Notes: a model not told the origin generated them from the sequence alone. A stretch of DNA of 64,000 bases from Paracoccaceae bacterium (GCA_022763485.1 JALEGX010000026.1:22671-86670); one strand, 5' to 3'; numbered from the stretch's first letter, positions 39,456 to 51,220 are shown. Program-made: numbers and translations.

Positions 39456-39863
39456 ATGGCTGATACCATGCAATTCGACCTGGTGAGCCCGGAGCGGAGC
39501 CTTGCTTCGCTTCAGGCAACCGCGGTCCAGATCCCGGGCGCCGACGGTGACCTGACAGCGATGCCGAACCACGCACCGCTGATCACCACCCTGCGTCCCG
39601 GCATCCTGACTGTGGAAAGCAGCCAGGGCACCGAAAAATATGTCGTGACCGGCGGGTTTGCCGAAATCGGCGAAGGGCTGTCGGTTCTGGCCGAACGCGC
39701 TTTGCCGGTGGCGGAAGTCACCCAGGCCGTGTTCGACGAAGTGGCTGCTGAAGCCGCTGCCGCACGTGACAACGCGACGCCGGAAACGGCAGATGCCCTG
39801 GCCAAACAGGTCAGCGACATCGCCGCCGTTGCCGCAGAGCTGGGACTTCAGGCCAAGGCCTGA
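39456..39863 (+). CDS. atpC: F-type ATP synthase subunit epsilon
   Basis: A 135-residue subunit with the beta-barrel domain ([45 protein letters not shown]) and a helical C-terminal region. It couples and inhibits F1. The last gene of the operon, it begins 11 bases after atpD with GGAGG upstream and is followed by a terminator. The inhibitory role of the helices in alphaproteobacteria is largely taken by the zeta protein, not encoded here. Confidence 0.96.
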   Translation: MADTMQFDLVSPERSLASLQATAVQIPGADGDLTAMPNHAPLITTLRPGILTVESSQGTEKYVVTGGFAEIGEGLSVLAERALPVAEVTQAVFDEVAAEAAAARDNATPETADALAKQVSDIAAVAAELGLQAKA

Positions 39864-39889
39864 GTTTCACGCGGTAAACGCAAGATTAA

Positions 39890-39916
39890 GGGTCTCGCCT
39901 CTGCGGGGCCCTTTTT
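39890..39916 (+). terminator. Rho-independent terminator of the atpHAGDC operon
   Basis: A 9-bp stem (gggtctcgc and gcggggccc with G-U pairs), a 4-base loop, then five T. It lies 26 bases after the atpC stop. Confidence 0.85.
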
Positions 39917-39977
39917 CTGTTCAGAGCATTGCGTCGTCGCCTGTGGCTGGCAATAGTTGGAGGCAAGAGGGACGATA

Positions 39978-40328
39978 ATGAAAAGACTACGCAACCCACG
40001 CACCGGAATCGCTCAGGGCGATGTCGAGATCTTTGCCGACTACAAGGATGACGGGCCGATGTGGACCGGATCCGGCGAACGGGAGCGGCGCAAATCCATC
40101 AAGTTCGACCAGACCTTTGCCCAGCCCCCGGCGGTGCAGGTGTCGATCTCGCTCTGGGACATGGATACAAGTGCCGCGATCCGGGCCGAACTGGTGACGG
40201 AAAACGTGACAGAGGCGGGGTTCGACATCGTGTTCCGGACCTGGCATGACAGCCGTGTGGCCCGCCTGCGCGCCGCATGGATGGCGATCGGGGATCTGCC
40301 GTTCGACAATGACTGGGACGTCTACTGA
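39978..40328 (+). CDS. H-type lectin domain protein
   Basis: A 116-residue protein, MKRLRNPRTGIAQGDVEIFADYKDDGPMWTGSGERERRKSIKF, with FAQPPAVQVSISLWDMDTS and FDIVFRTWHDSRVARLRAAWMAIG. These match the small H-type lectin domain (PF09458), known from discoidin and snail agglutinin, which binds N-acetylgalactosamine in a hexameric array. No signal peptide is seen, so the location is likely cytoplasmic or exported by a non-classical route. The start at 39978 is preceded by AGAGGGA. It is convergent with the SnoaL-like gene. Confidence 0.75.
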   Translation: MKRLRNPRTGIAQGDVEIFADYKDDGPMWTGSGERERRKSIKFDQTFAQPPAVQVSISLWDMDTSAAIRAELVTENVTEAGFDIVFRTWHDSRVARLRAAWMAIGDLPFDNDWDVY

Positions 40329-40349
40329 CACCAGAAGAACGGTCTGGCC

Positions 40350-41105
40350 TCAGAACTTTCCGTTGTCATTCTTCCACGCGCTGCGCGCTGGAATGGTTTC
40401 GCGGGTGTCCCAATGTTCGGCCAGCTTACCTTCCTCGATCCGGTAAAGGTCATAGAAGGACGTTGGCTCCCCGTTCAGGCGGCCCTCGCAGACGCTGAGC
40501 ACGAAGTTGCCCTGCGCCAGAACGCGGTGCAATCGGGTGTAGGCCACATCGGGTGCCCCTGAACTCAGATAGGCTCTGAGTGGCGCCGCGCCGTCCGTCA
40601 GGTCCGGGTTGTGCTGGATCAGATGTCCCCCCGCCAGGTAGTCCTCCAACCGCTCGAATTGCCCTGCCACCAGGACCGTTTCGCAGAAGTCGCGCACAAG
40701 GGCGCGGTTGGCTTCGGTCCGGGATAGATCCAGCGCCTCAATCGGGCCATCCACCATGGAGCGCCCAGAGGCATTCGGTCCCATGCGCTTTTGAATGTTA
40801 TCCCAATGCTCTACGGCGCGGCCGTTTTCGAAGCGAAAGACTTCGAACCCTATGTTGCGGCGGGAAAAATCATATTCCGTATGGGCAAAAACGAAATCGC
40901 CATCTTCGAAGGCGCGCACGATATTGACCCGGGGCTGGGTCAGCGACAACCGCTTGAAGAGGGCTTCCAGCCCTTCGCTGCCTTCATGGGTCTGCGGGTT
41001 GTGCTGAATGTATTGGCTCTGGTCCACCACGGCGATGGGGCCGGGATCACCGGTTTCGATGCTTTTGAGCAGGGCGCGGATCTGATCGGCTTTGGTCGCT
41101 GTCAT
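40350..41105 (-). CDS. Tandem SnoaL/NTF2-like domain protein
   Basis: A 251-residue protein made of two copies of a roughly 125-residue SnoaL-like fold. The repeats can be aligned at YIQHNPQTHEGSEGLEALF and LIQHNPDLTDGAAPLRAYL, and at FVFAHTEYDFSRRNIGFEVFRFENGRAVEHWDN and FVLSVCEGRLNGEPTSFYDLYRIEEGKLAEHWDT. The conserved H-N and E-HWD residues are those lining the pocket in this fold. Single-domain members act as isomerases, cyclases or binding proteins; the substrate is unknown. Start MTATKADQIRAL is preferred over the longer listed ORF. Confidence 0.78.
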   Translation of the reverse strand: MTATKADQIRALLKSIETGDPGPIAVVDQSQYIQHNPQTHEGSEGLEALFKRLSLTQPRVNIVRAFEDGDFVFAHTEYDFSRRNIGFEVFRFENGRAVEHWDNIQKRMGPNASGRSMVDGPIEALDLSRTEANRALVRDFCETVLVAGQFERLEDYLAGGHLIQHNPDLTDGAAPLRAYLSSGAPDVAYTRLHRVLAQGNFVLSVCEGRLNGEPTSFYDLYRIEEGKLAEHWDTRETIPARSAWKNDNGKF

Positions 41106-41191
41106 GCTGTGGTCCCCGGTCTGGGCAGGGCAGGGGCCTGCCGGTGCTTTTCCATCACTATGACCGCTTTGTCCCATCACACAAGGCAAAG

Positions 41192-41221
41192 AAAAAACCG
41201 GTGCGGGGGCCGCACCGGTTT
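41192..41221 (-). terminator. Rho-independent terminator of prs
   Basis: A perfect 12-bp stem (aaaccggtgcgg and ccgcaccggttt) with a 3-base loop is followed on the minus strand by a run of six T. It is located 25 bases past the prs stop. Confidence 0.9.
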
Positions 41222-41246
41222 CAATCTCAGCGTCTTTCGCGTGGGC

Positions 41247-42266
41247 TCAGTTGCCAGCGTAAAGCGTTTCGTAGATGGGGGTCAGCGTCTTGTCCTCGAA
41301 CAGCGACGACACGGAGGTGCCGTGCCAGATGTTCAGGATCGCCTGGGTGAAGATCGGCGCAGTCGGAACAATACGGATGTTCGGCGCGGATTTCACCGCC
41401 TCGGAGGGTTGAATGGTGTCGGTCAGAACCAGAGACTTCATGACCGAGTTGGTCACGCGTTCAACCGCCGGGCCGCTCATCACACCGTGGGTGATATAGG
41501 CGTGGACTTCCTTGGCACCGTTGTCCAGCAGCACCTGAGCCGCCTTGCAGAGGGTGCCCGCGGTGTCGCACATGTCGTCGACGATCAGGCAGATTTTGTC
41601 GGTCACGTCACCGATCACGGTCATCTCAGCCACTTCACCGGGTTTTTCGCGACGTTTGTCAACGATCGACAGCGGGGCGTTGATCCGCTTGGCCAGCTCA
41701 CGGGCACGGGCCACGCCGCCCACGTCCGGCGACACGACCATGATGTCTTCCATCTGGCCCTTGAACTGGTGCTTCACATCCAGCGCAAAGATCGGCGAGG
41801 CATAGAGGTTGTCCACCGGGATGTCGAAGAAGCCCTGGATCTGCGCGGCGTGCAGGTCCATGGTCAGAACCCGTTCGATGCCAGCGCCTGCGATCATGTT
41901 GGCAACCAGCTTGGCTGAGATCGGCGTGCGCGCCTTGGTGCGGCGATCCTGACGGGCATAGCCGAAATACGGGATCACGGCGGTGGTCCGCTTGGCCGAG
42001 GAACGGCGCATCGCATCAGCGATGATCAGCAGTTCCATCAGATTGTCGTTTGCCGGGTTCGAAGTCGGCTGGATGACGAACATGTCTTCGCCCCGCACGT
42101 TCTCGAACACCTCGACAAAGATCTCACCGTCGTTGAACCGCTCAACACGGGCATCGACCAGACCCTGGTCCACCCCGCGATGCAGGCTCATGCGGCGGGC
42201 GATGGCTTCGGCAAGAGGAAGGTTTGCGTTCCCAGCGATCAGCTTGGGTTCGTTAAGTGTCGGCAT
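41247..42266 (-). CDS. prs: Ribose-phosphate pyrophosphokinase
   Basis: A 339-residue enzyme making PRPP from ribose 5-phosphate and ATP, needed for nucleotides, histidine and NAD. The flexible catalytic loop is [21 protein letters not shown], the conserved [11 protein letters not shown] follows, and the PRPP-binding loop is [13 protein letters not shown]. Length is typical for alphaproteobacteria, which carry a slightly longer form than E. coli. It is divergent from the isomerase gene across 141 bases and has its own terminator. Confidence 0.96.
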   Translation of the reverse strand: MPTLNEPKLIAGNANLPLAEAIARRMSLHRGVDQGLVDARVERFNDGEIFVEVFENVRGEDMFVIQPTSNPANDNLMELLIIADAMRRSSAKRTTAVIPYFGYARQDRRTKARTPISAKLVANMIAGAGIERVLTMDLHAAQIQGFFDIPVDNLYASPIFALDVKHQFKGQMEDIMVVSPDVGGVARARELAKRINAPLSIVDKRREKPGEVAEMTVIGDVTDKICLIVDDMCDTAGTLCKAAQVLLDNGAKEVHAYITHGVMSGPAVERVTNSVMKSLVLTDTIQPSEAVKSAPNIRIVPTAPIFTQAILNIWHGTSVSSLFEDKTLTPIYETLYAGN

Positions 42267-42407
42267 TGGCTGATATCCCCGGGCAGCAATGGCTATGTGA
42301 CAGATTCGTGATTTGGCCCACGCCTTAACACGGCCTACCCAATACGCATAGGGTCACGACCTAATAATCCCTGATCAAAGCCCCGTGAAATCTAAAGGAA
42401 TGCGCTG

Positions 42408-43010
42408 ATGTCACAGATCGACTTCTACTTCTCCACCCTGTCTCCCTACACCTATCTTGCCGGAAGCAGGCTTGAGGAGATTGCAGCCAAGCATGGCGCG
42501 ACCGTCGCCTACAAGCCGCTGGATATCATGGGGCTGTTCGAGCGGACCGGCGGCACCCCTCCGGGCCAGCGCCATGTGTCCCGTCAGGAGTACCGCAAGG
42601 AAGACCTGGTGCGCACGGCCAAGCGCGCGGGTCTGCCGCTGAACGTGCAGCCGGCGCATTGGCCGACCAACCCGGCACCGTCCTCCTACGCGCTGATTGC
42701 AGCACAGAATGCAGGTGGCGGGGATCTGGGCAAACTGTGCCAGGCGATTTCGCGCGCGTGCTGGGCCGAGGAAAAGGACATTGCCGATGACGCCGTGGTC
42801 AAGGCGTGTCTGGAAGAGGCCGGTTTTGATCCTGCGCTGACGGAAACCGGGTTGCTGAGCGGTGCCGACACCTATGCCGCAAACCTGGAAGAGGCCGTGG
42901 AACGCGGCGTTTTTGGCGCACCTTTCTATGTCACGGTTGACGGCGCGCATTTCTGGGGGCAGGACCGGCTGGACGATCTGGACTGGCACCTCTCGGAGAC
43001 ACGTGGATGA
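42408..43010 (+). CDS. 2-hydroxychromene-2-carboxylate isomerase-like (kappa GST/DsbA fold)
   Basis: A 200-residue thioredoxin-fold protein: MSQIDFYFSTLSPYTYLAGSRLEEIAAKHG, with the catalytic Ser in place of Cys in FSTLSPYTYL, and VFGAPFYVTVDGAHFWGQDRLDDLDWHL at the end. This is the HCCA isomerase/kappa-GST clade, which uses glutathione and acts in naphthalene-type catabolism in some bacteria. The natural substrate here is unknown. It overlaps the following hydrolase gene by ATGA. Confidence 0.84.
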   Translation: MSQIDFYFSTLSPYTYLAGSRLEEIAAKHGATVAYKPLDIMGLFERTGGTPPGQRHVSRQEYRKEDLVRTAKRAGLPLNVQPAHWPTNPAPSSYALIAAQNAGGGDLGKLCQAISRACWAEEKDIADDAVVKACLEEAGFDPALTETGLLSGADTYAANLEEAVERGVFGAPFYVTVDGAHFWGQDRLDDLDWHLSETRG

Positions 43011-43819
43011 AAGACCTGGAACCGGCTGTTCCCCAACCTCTCTTTGTAAGGAGCTTCGGACAGGGGCCAAGACCGGTTCTGGCGATTCATTGCACCATCG
43101 CACATTCGGGGGCCTGGCGTGGCCTGGCCCGCGAGTTGGACCAGCAGGTCACCATGACGACACCGGATATGCTCAGCCACGGGCGCAGCCCGGACTGGGA
43201 CGGGCAGGGGGACTATCAGGACCGCATGGTTGCGGCCACGGCCCCCCTGATCACCGAAAAGCTGGACCTGATCGGGCATTCCTTCGGGGCCACCGTTGCG
43301 CTGCGTCTGGCGGCGGACCAGCCCCATATGATCCGCAGCCTGACCCTAATCGAGCCGGTTCTGTTTGCGGTTGCCGCGCAGGACGATCCCGCGCTGCTGG
43401 ATGCGCACGAAGAAGACGCCAAACCCTTTACCGAGGCGCTGGCCGCCGGTGATCAGGAACTGGGCGCGCGTCTGTTCAACCGGATGTGGAGCAATGGGAT
43501 CGGGCCCCGCTGGCCCGACCTGCCAGAGCCGACCCGCGCCGCAATGGTCCGTGGCATCCCCGTGGTCCCGCAATGCCGCCACGCGATCTATGATGATCCT
43601 GCCGGCGTGCTGGGGCAGCTGGATGGTATCACCGCCCCGGTTCAGCTGCTGCGGGGCAGCCTGACCCATCCGATCATCGGTGTGGTCAACGAAGGCCTGC
43701 GCCGGCGTTTGCCTGATGCCCGTTCGGATGTGGTCGAAGGGGCAGGGCATATGCTGCCGATCTCGCATCCCATGGAAACCGCGCGCTACCTGTCTGCGCT
43801 GCTTGAACGCACCGCATAG
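43007..43819 (+). CDS. Alpha/beta hydrolase
   Basis: A 270-residue alpha/beta hydrolase. The nucleophile elbow is LIGHSFGATVAL, the oxyanion region LAIHCTIAHSGAW, an acid is likely in the region after APVQLLRGSLTHP, and the histidine is in VEGAGHMLPISHP. There is no signal peptide. It is translationally coupled to the isomerase, which suggests a joint small catabolic step such as ring or ester opening. The substrate is undetermined. Confidence 0.82.
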   Translation: MKDLEPAVPQPLFVRSFGQGPRPVLAIHCTIAHSGAWRGLARELDQQVTMTTPDMLSHGRSPDWDGQGDYQDRMVAATAPLITEKLDLIGHSFGATVALRLAADQPHMIRSLTLIEPVLFAVAAQDDPALLDAHEEDAKPFTEALAAGDQELGARLFNRMWSNGIGPRWPDLPEPTRAAMVRGIPVVPQCRHAIYDDPAGVLGQLDGITAPVQLLRGSLTHPIIGVVNEGLRRRLPDARSDVVEGAGHMLPISHPMETARYLSALLERTA

Positions 43820-43841
43820 CGGCCCAGCCCGGATCGCGGGA

Positions 43842-44312
43842 TTACTTGGGCTCTTCGATGATGTGGTCTTCCCACTCTTCTTCGGGCACTTCGAATTCGG
43901 ATACCGTCCAGCCTTGCACCGACACACCGGCCGCGTGCACAGTTTCGGTGCTGCCGCTGATCAGCGGGTGCCAATCGGGCAGGGGTTGCCCCTTCCACAG
44001 CAGGCGATACGCGCAGGTTTCCGGCATCCAATAGGCGTGGGTGTCCAGATTGTCCGGTTTCAGCACGATGCATTCCGGCACAAATTGGTGGCGGATGTCG
44101 TATTGCGCGCACATGCAGGAGCTGTCGTCCAACAGCCGACAGGCCACCCGAGTCAGGGCCACCTCACCGGTGTCTTCGTCTTCCAGCTTGTTCAGGCAGC
44201 ATTTGCCGCAGCCGTCGCACAGGGCTTCCCACTCTTTCTGCGACAGTTTGGAGAGCGGTTTGCGTTCCCAGTAGCGCGGCGCCAGGCCGCTGCGGTCGAT
44301 CAGATCGCTCAT
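43842..44312 (-). CDS. YcgN/UPF0260 cysteine-cluster protein
   Basis: A 156-residue protein with a cysteine-rich metal-binding pattern: CDGCGKCCLNKLED near residue 32, VACRLLDDSSCMCAQYDIR and PETCAYRLLW. This is the UPF0260 (YcgN) family, thought to bind iron-sulfur or zinc; role unknown. It overlaps ribF by ATGA and is translated from the same transcript. Confidence 0.88.
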   Translation of the reverse strand: MSDLIDRSGLAPRYWERKPLSKLSQKEWEALCDGCGKCCLNKLEDEDTGEVALTRVACRLLDDSSCMCAQYDIRHQFVPECIVLKPDNLDTHAYWMPETCAYRLLWKGQPLPDWHPLISGSTETVHAAGVSVQGWTVSEFEVPEEEWEDHIIEEPK

Positions 44313-45241
44313 AGCGCCGCCAGGATGTCACGCGCCTTGGCGCAATCTGCATCCATCTGGGCGATCAGCGCGTCCAGACCGTCAAACTTCATCTCCGGGC
44401 GCAGGTAGTCCACCAGCCCAACCGACAGGGTGGAGCCGTAGAGATCGCCGGAGAAGTCGAACAGGAAGGTCTCGATATTGGGCTGTTCGCCGTTGAACAT
44501 CGGACGCACGCCCAGAGAGGCCGCACCGTGATAGCTGCCCTCATAGGGGCCATCCAGAACATCCACCAGCACTGCGTAAACACCAAAGGCCGGCTGGTGC
44601 AGCCCTTCGATCGACATATTGGCGGTCGGGAAGCCCAGCTCACGTCCGCGTTGTTCGCCGCCGATCACCTCGCCGTCGATCCGGTGCCAGTGCCCCAACA
44701 TCGCTGCCGCGTCACGGGGCCGGCCTTCGGTCAGGGCGGTGCGGATCGCGGTTGATGATACGGTCTTGTCCGAATGGGCCATCAGCGGCGCGATGGTGAC
44801 GCCAAAGCCCATCTGACGCCCGAAGTCCCGCAGATCCTCTGCCGTTCCGGCGCGTCCCTTGCCAAAGCAGAAATCCGCCCCGATGACCACATGCGACAGG
44901 CCCAGCCCCTCGGCAATCACGTCCTTGGCGAAGTCTTCGGGGGAAAGCGACGACAGGGCGGTGTTGAAGTTCAGCTCATACAGACGCTCGACCCCGAGCT
45001 TTTCCAGCCGATGGGCGCGCGTTTCGGCGCGCATCAGACGGAAGGGGGGCGCATCCGGCGCAAAGAATTCACGCGGGTGCGGCTCAAAAGTCATGACACC
45101 CAGCGGCGCATCAGGTGCGGCTTGCCTGGCCAGTTCGATCACCGATTGATGGCCCCGATGCACCCCGTCGAAATTGCCAATGGCAACGGTGGCACCGCGG
45201 TCTTCTGGATCGACAAACTGATAGTCTCGGATCATACGCAT
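44309..45241 (-). CDS. ribF: Bifunctional riboflavin kinase/FAD synthetase
   Basis: A 310-residue two-domain enzyme producing FMN and FAD. The N-terminal FAD synthetase domain has VAIGNFDGVHRGHQSVI and the C-terminal riboflavin kinase domain starts at RIDGEVIGGEQRGRELGFPTANM and includes GVRPMFNGEQPNIETFLFDF. MRMIRDYQFVDP is the start typical for alphaproteobacteria; the longer listed ORF is not. A second ATG two codons in is possible. Confidence 0.95.
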   Translation of the reverse strand: MRMIRDYQFVDPEDRGATVAIGNFDGVHRGHQSVIELARQAAPDAPLGVMTFEPHPREFFAPDAPPFRLMRAETRAHRLEKLGVERLYELNFNTALSSLSPEDFAKDVIAEGLGLSHVVIGADFCFGKGRAGTAEDLRDFGRQMGFGVTIAPLMAHSDKTVSSTAIRTALTEGRPRDAAAMLGHWHRIDGEVIGGEQRGRELGFPTANMSIEGLHQPAFGVYAVLVDVLDGPYEGSYHGAASLGVRPMFNGEQPNIETFLFDFSGDLYGSTLSVGLVDYLRPEMKFDGLDALIAQMDADCAKARDILAAL

Positions 45242-45376
45242 GCCGCATCCGTAACGGCAGAGCGCGGCCGGTTCAAGGCAGCACGTGAGCTTCGTTGCGT
45301 GCCGTCTGCATTCCGGGCCGCGGGGCACGGATGGGGGTGGGGCGCACGGGCAGCCCCGGCAACATGGTAGGCAAAG

Positions 45377-45397
45377 AAAAAGGCCCCGAAAGGGGCC
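45377..45397 (-). terminator. Rho-independent terminator of the MaoC-like gene
   Basis: On the minus strand, GGCCCC-TTTC-GGGGCC is followed by TTTTTC. It lies 32 bases past the stop of the MaoC gene. Confidence 0.8.
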
Positions 45398-45428
45398 CTT
45401 TGATCCGATCCGCAGGCGGGTGGCCCGC

Positions 45429-45872
45429 TCAGTCGAACTTGCGCGACGGGGCCAGCACCATGGCTTCGCCCATCAGGACCTTCTTGCCATCCACCGAACA
45501 GTGGCAGTCCAGCTTGACCCGGCGTTTTGCCATGTCAATGTCGACAACCTTGACCTCGGCATAGACGGTGTCGCCGGGGCGCACCGGTGCCAGGAACTTC
45601 AGCGACTGGCCCATGTAAACGGTGCCGTGGCCCGGCAGCTGTTCGCCAATGACGGCCGAGATCAGGCCGGCGGTGAGCATCCCATGTGCGATACGACCCT
45701 GAAAGATCGTGTCGCGGGCATATTCATCGTCCAGGTGCACCGGGTTCCGGTCGGTCGAAACCTGCGCAAACATTTCGATATCCTCGTCGGTCACGACTTT
45801 GCGCAGATAACGGGACATGCCCATCTCGATATCTTCGATGCAGATGGTTCCGCGTGGCAGATTGTCCAACAT
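45429..45872 (-). CDS. MaoC-like (R)-enoyl-CoA hydratase
   Basis: A 147-residue hot-dog-fold hydratase. The catalytic hydratase-2 motif is complete: DRNPVHLDDEYARDTIFQGRIAHGMLTAGLISAVIG with the D and H. This resembles PhaJ, which makes (R)-3-hydroxyacyl-CoA from enoyl-CoA for polyhydroxyalkanoate or fatty-acid metabolism. Start MLDNLPRGTICIEDIEMG is preferred to the longer ORF start. A region with TTTGCAAC and TTTGCAGT repeats lies just upstream. Confidence 0.86.
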   Translation of the reverse strand: MLDNLPRGTICIEDIEMGMSRYLRKVVTDEDIEMFAQVSTDRNPVHLDDEYARDTIFQGRIAHGMLTAGLISAVIGEQLPGHGTVYMGQSLKFLAPVRPGDTVYAEVKVVDIDMAKRRVKLDCHCSVDGKKVLMGEAMVLAPSRKFD

Positions 45873-45925
45873 TCGACCCTCCGGTTGAAACGGGCTTGAA
45901 ACTTTCGGGATGTGTTGATCCCGGT

Positions 45926-45949
45926 TTTGCAACTTTATTACTTTGCAGT
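45926..45949. promoter_or_regulatory. Direct repeat TTTGCA in the promoter region of the MaoC-like gene
   Basis: TTTGCAAC at 45926-45933 and TTTGCAGT at 45942-45949 are 16 bases apart, about 55-75 bases upstream of the start. TGC/GCA-rich sites are the kind of target reported for acyl-CoA or PHA regulators (ScfR, PhaR) in Rhodobacteraceae; assignment is a guess. Confidence 0.35.
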
Positions 45950-45974
45950 TGCAGAAAATCAAGCCTTATTTGCG

Positions 45975-46850
45975 TCAGCGAAGTTGACCTATGGAGTAGG
46001 TGGCCGTGAAGTTTTCCGTTTTGAAATAGGCTTCTAGCGCGTCTGGATCCGGCTGGACCGATGTTTTTGTTTCTCTGGCCGCAAGCCCGCCGGTGATGAA
46101 CAGGGAATCGATGTTCTCGCCGTTGGCCCCGTCGATGTCGGTATGGGGGCCATCGCCGATCGCCAGGATCTCGCTTTCGGTGAAATCGTGGCCCAGTTCG
46201 GACAGGCGGCGGCGAGCCAGATCATAGATCGGCGGATGCGGCTTGCCGAAGTAAAGGCTTTCGCCGCCCATCTCGGTATAAAGGCGCGCCAGAGCCCCGG
46301 CACACCATTCCCGTCGCTCGCCGCGGTCCACCACGATATCCGGGTTGGCGCAGAGCAGCTTCATGCCTTTCTGTTTGGCAAACAGGAAATCGGCGCGGTT
46401 CACAGCGGGATCTGCCATCGTATCGAAAGGGCCACAGCAGACGATGCCTTCGGCGTCCTTCAGCGCGACCCGTTCGATTTCAATCGGGGCGTCGATCACG
46501 TTCAGCGGTTCAAAGAAACCGGCATCGCGCTGCCATTCGCCCATGAAATAGACCTTCTGCCCGACCGCTCCGGTCAGCATCGCGGCGCGCGCGCTGTCAC
46601 CGCTGGTGGCAATCGTGTCATAGGCATCGTCCGGCACGTTGAACTGTTGCAACTGCGCGGCAACACCGGCGCGGGGTTTGGGAGAGTTGGTGACCAGCAC
46701 GACGATACCGCCCTTGGCGCGATAGGCCTGCAGCGCGGCAACCGCTTCGGGATAGGCGGTGATGCCGTTATGAACGCATCCCCAGAGATCGACAAACAGC
46801 GCGCGATAGCGGTCAGAGATCTCGGCAAGGGAAGAGATGATCTGGGACAT
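45975..46850 (-). CDS. TIGR01459 family HAD-type hydrolase
   Basis: A 291-residue HAD protein of the NagD-like/TIGR01459 type. The N-terminal motif ALFVDLWGCVHNGITAYPEAVAAL has DLW-x-V where the nucleophile Asp is found. VLVTNSPKPRAGV is motif II, and YFGKPHPPIYDLARRRL with EILAIGDGPHTDIDGANGENIDSLFITGG completes motifs III and IV. Its phosphatase substrate is unknown. It is divergent in spacing from no partner; the MaoC-like gene follows on the same strand. Confidence 0.86.
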   Translation of the reverse strand: MSQIISSLAEISDRYRALFVDLWGCVHNGITAYPEAVAALQAYRAKGGIVVLVTNSPKPRAGVAAQLQQFNVPDDAYDTIATSGDSARAAMLTGAVGQKVYFMGEWQRDAGFFEPLNVIDAPIEIERVALKDAEGIVCCGPFDTMADPAVNRADFLFAKQKGMKLLCANPDIVVDRGERREWCAGALARLYTEMGGESLYFGKPHPPIYDLARRRLSELGHDFTESEILAIGDGPHTDIDGANGENIDSLFITGGLAARETKTSVQPDPDALEAYFKTENFTATYSIGQLR

Positions 46851-46958
46851 GGGGACCTCAGCAGAAATGATGTGTTGCTGGCCTTATGACATTGTGACCG
46901 GGCATTTGCCATGCTTGCCTCCCAAAGGGGCGGAAACATCTGGCGGCCTGGCTGTGGA

Positions 46959-49070
<2,112 letters not shown>

Positions 49071-49086
49071 GGGCGATGCCCGTTTT

Positions 49087-49109
49087 CGAAGGGGCCGATG
49101 GCCCCTTCG
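49087..49109. terminator. Terminator-like hairpin after pobA
   Basis: A perfect 10-bp stem, cgaaggggcc and ggccccttcg, with a 3-base loop, 17 bases past the pobA stop. No T run follows, so termination is uncertain. Confidence 0.5.
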
Positions 49110-49303
49110 CGCCTTGCGGCGAACCGGCCGCACCCCGGCCAATCCGCTGGCGCCGCAAACCCGATCTATGCAGTGCTTTCAGGGCCTTTTCGCCCCTTTG
49201 ACCGGTTCCGGCCGGGGCAGGGGCGCAGAGGCCCTGTTTTTGTGAGGCGCCGTCGCGTTCTTGAGCTTGACCAAATCGCGATTCCGAACCATATCCCCAA
49301 GCC

Positions 49304-51103
49304 ATGACAGACCTCGCCAAGATCCGCAATTTCTCCATCGTCGCGCATATCGACCATGGCAAATCCACCCTTGCCGACCGGCTCATCCAGGAGACCGGAA
49401 CGGTTGAGGACCGCGATATGAAGGAACAGCTGCTCGACAGCATGGATATCGAGCGCGAGCGCGGCATCACCATCAAGGCCAATACCGTGCGCATCGACTA
49501 TCAGGCCGATGACGGGGAAACCTATGTCCTGAACCTGATCGATACGCCCGGCCACGTGGACTTTGCCTATGAGGTCTCCCGCTCCATGCGTGCGGTCGAA
49601 GGCTCATTGCTGGTCGTGGACAGCACCCAGGGGGTTGAGGCACAGACGCTGGCGAACGTCTATCAGGCCATCGACGCCGATCATGAGATCGTTCCGGTTC
49701 TGAACAAGATCGACCTGCCGGCCTCTGATTGTGACCGCGTGGCCGAGCAGATCGAGGACGTGATCGGCATCGACGCCACCGACGCCATCCAGGTCAGCGC
49801 CAAGACCGGCGTTGGCATCCGCGACACGCTGGAAGCAATTGTGCAGAAGCTGCCCGCACCGGAAGGCACGCTGGACGCGCCGCTCAAGGCGATGCTGGTC
49901 GACAGCTGGTATGACGCCTATCTGGGTGTGATCGTTCTGGTGCGGATCATGGACGGCACCCTGAAGAAGGGGATGCGGGTCAAATTCATGTCGAACAACA
50001 CCCTGCACCACGTGGACCGCGTCGGCGTGTTCCGCCCCGAGATGCAGATGGTCGACAGCCTGGGCCCCGGTGAGATCGGCTTCCTGACCGCGTCGATCAA
50101 ACAGGTGCGCGACACCCGCGTGGGGGACACGATCACCAATGACCGCAACGGCACCGAAGTGGCGCTGGACGGCTTCAAACCCGCACAGCCCGTGGTCTTC
50201 TGTGGCCTCTTCCCGGTCGACAGCGCCGAGTTCGAAGACCTGCGCGACGCCATCGACAAGCTGGCGCTGAATGACGCGTCGTTCTCCTTCGAAATGGAAA
50301 CCTCCGCCGCGCTGGGCTTCGGCTTCCGCTGCGGCTTCCTGGGGCTTCTGCACCTGGAGGTGATCCGCGACCGGATCGAACGTGAATACAATATCGAGCT
50401 GATCACCACCGCGCCGTCGGTGATCTACCACGTCTTCATGAAAGACGGGGAGATGATCGAGCTGCACAACCCCGCCGACATGCCCGACATGTCCAAGGTG
50501 GATCACCTGGAAGAGCCGCGCATCAAGGCAACTATCCTGGTGCCGGATGAATATCTGGGCGACGTGCTGAAGCTCTGCCAGGAGCGGCGCGGCATCCAGA
50601 TGGACCTGAGCTATGCCGGGACCCGGGCGATGGTGGTCTATGACCTGCCGCTGAACGAGGTGGTCTTTGACTTCTACGACCGTCTGAAATCGGTGACCAA
50701 GGGCTACGCCTCCTTCGACTACCAGATGACCGGCTACCGCGAAGACAATCTGGTGAAGATGTCGCTGCTGGTGAATGACGAGCCGGTGGACGCGCTGTCG
50801 ACCATGGTGCATCGCGATCGCGCCGAAATGCGTGGCCGTGCGATGTGTGAGAAGCTCAAGGAGCTGATCCCGCGCCACATGTTCAAGATCCCGATCCAGG
50901 CAGCCATCGGCGGCAAGGTCATCGCCCGCGAGACCCTGTCGGCGCTGCGCAAGGACGTGACGGCCAAATGCTACGGCGGCGACGCCACCCGAAAGCGCAA
51001 GCTGCTGGAGAAGCAGAAGGCCGGTAAGAAGAAAATGCGCCAGTTCGGGAAAGTCGACATCCCGCAGGAGGCGTTTATTTCCGCACTAAAAATGGACAGC
51101 TAA
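49304..51103 (+). CDS. lepA: Elongation factor 4 (LepA)
   Basis: A 599-residue translational GTPase. The P-loop AHIDHGKST is at residues 14-22, the G2-G3 segment [15 protein letters not shown] and [14 protein letters not shown], and NKIDLPASD is G4. The LepA-specific C-terminal domain is intact ([66 protein letters not shown]). It promotes back-translocation or late 30S assembly under stress. Single-gene unit; the terminator overlaps its stop codon. Confidence 0.97.
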   Translation: MTDLAKIRNFSIVAHIDHGKSTLADRLIQETGTVEDRDMKEQLLDSMDIERERGITIKANTVRIDYQADDGETYVLNLIDTPGHVDFAYEVSRSMRAVEGSLLVVDSTQGVEAQTLANVYQAIDADHEIVPVLNKIDLPASDCDRVAEQIEDVIGIDATDAIQVSAKTGVGIRDTLEAIVQKLPAPEGTLDAPLKAMLVDSWYDAYLGVIVLVRIMDGTLKKGMRVKFMSNNTLHHVDRVGVFRPEMQMVDSLGPGEIGFLTASIKQVRDTRVGDTITNDRNGTEVALDGFKPAQPVVFCGLFPVDSAEFEDLRDAIDKLALNDASFSFEMETSAALGFGFRCGFLGLLHLEVIRDRIEREYNIELITTAPSVIYHVFMKDGEMIELHNPADMPDMSKVDHLEEPRIKATILVPDEYLGDVLKLCQERRGIQMDLSYAGTRAMVVYDLPLNEVVFDFYDRLKSVTKGYASFDYQMTGYREDNLVKMSLLVNDEPVDALSTMVHRDRAEMRGRAMCEKLKELIPRHMFKIPIQAAIGGKVIARETLSALRKDVTAKCYGGDATRKRKLLEKQKAGKKKMRQFGKVDIPQEAFISALKMDS

Positions 51104-51116
51104 GGCTGTTCATTTT
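51089..51116 (+). terminator. Terminator overlapping the lepA stop codon
   Basis: The hairpin aaaatggacagc-taag-gctgttcatttt (one G-U pair) has the lepA TAA in its loop and ends in T-rich sequence. Confidence 0.7.
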
Positions 51117-51192
51117 CAAGGGCGCGGGGGCGAAAGCGGTTGGCAAAGCCAACTGCGTGCTCGCACGGTGGTGTTCTGCGGCATTACAGCCG

Positions 51193-51220
51193 TTGAAGAT
51201 GTATATCTTACACGTAATGT
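51193..51220 (+). promoter_or_regulatory. Candidate promoter of the DUF3800 gene
   Basis: TTGAAG at 51193 and TAATGT at 51215 are spaced by 16 bases in AT-rich sequence directly upstream of the DUF3800 gene. Confidence 0.4.
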
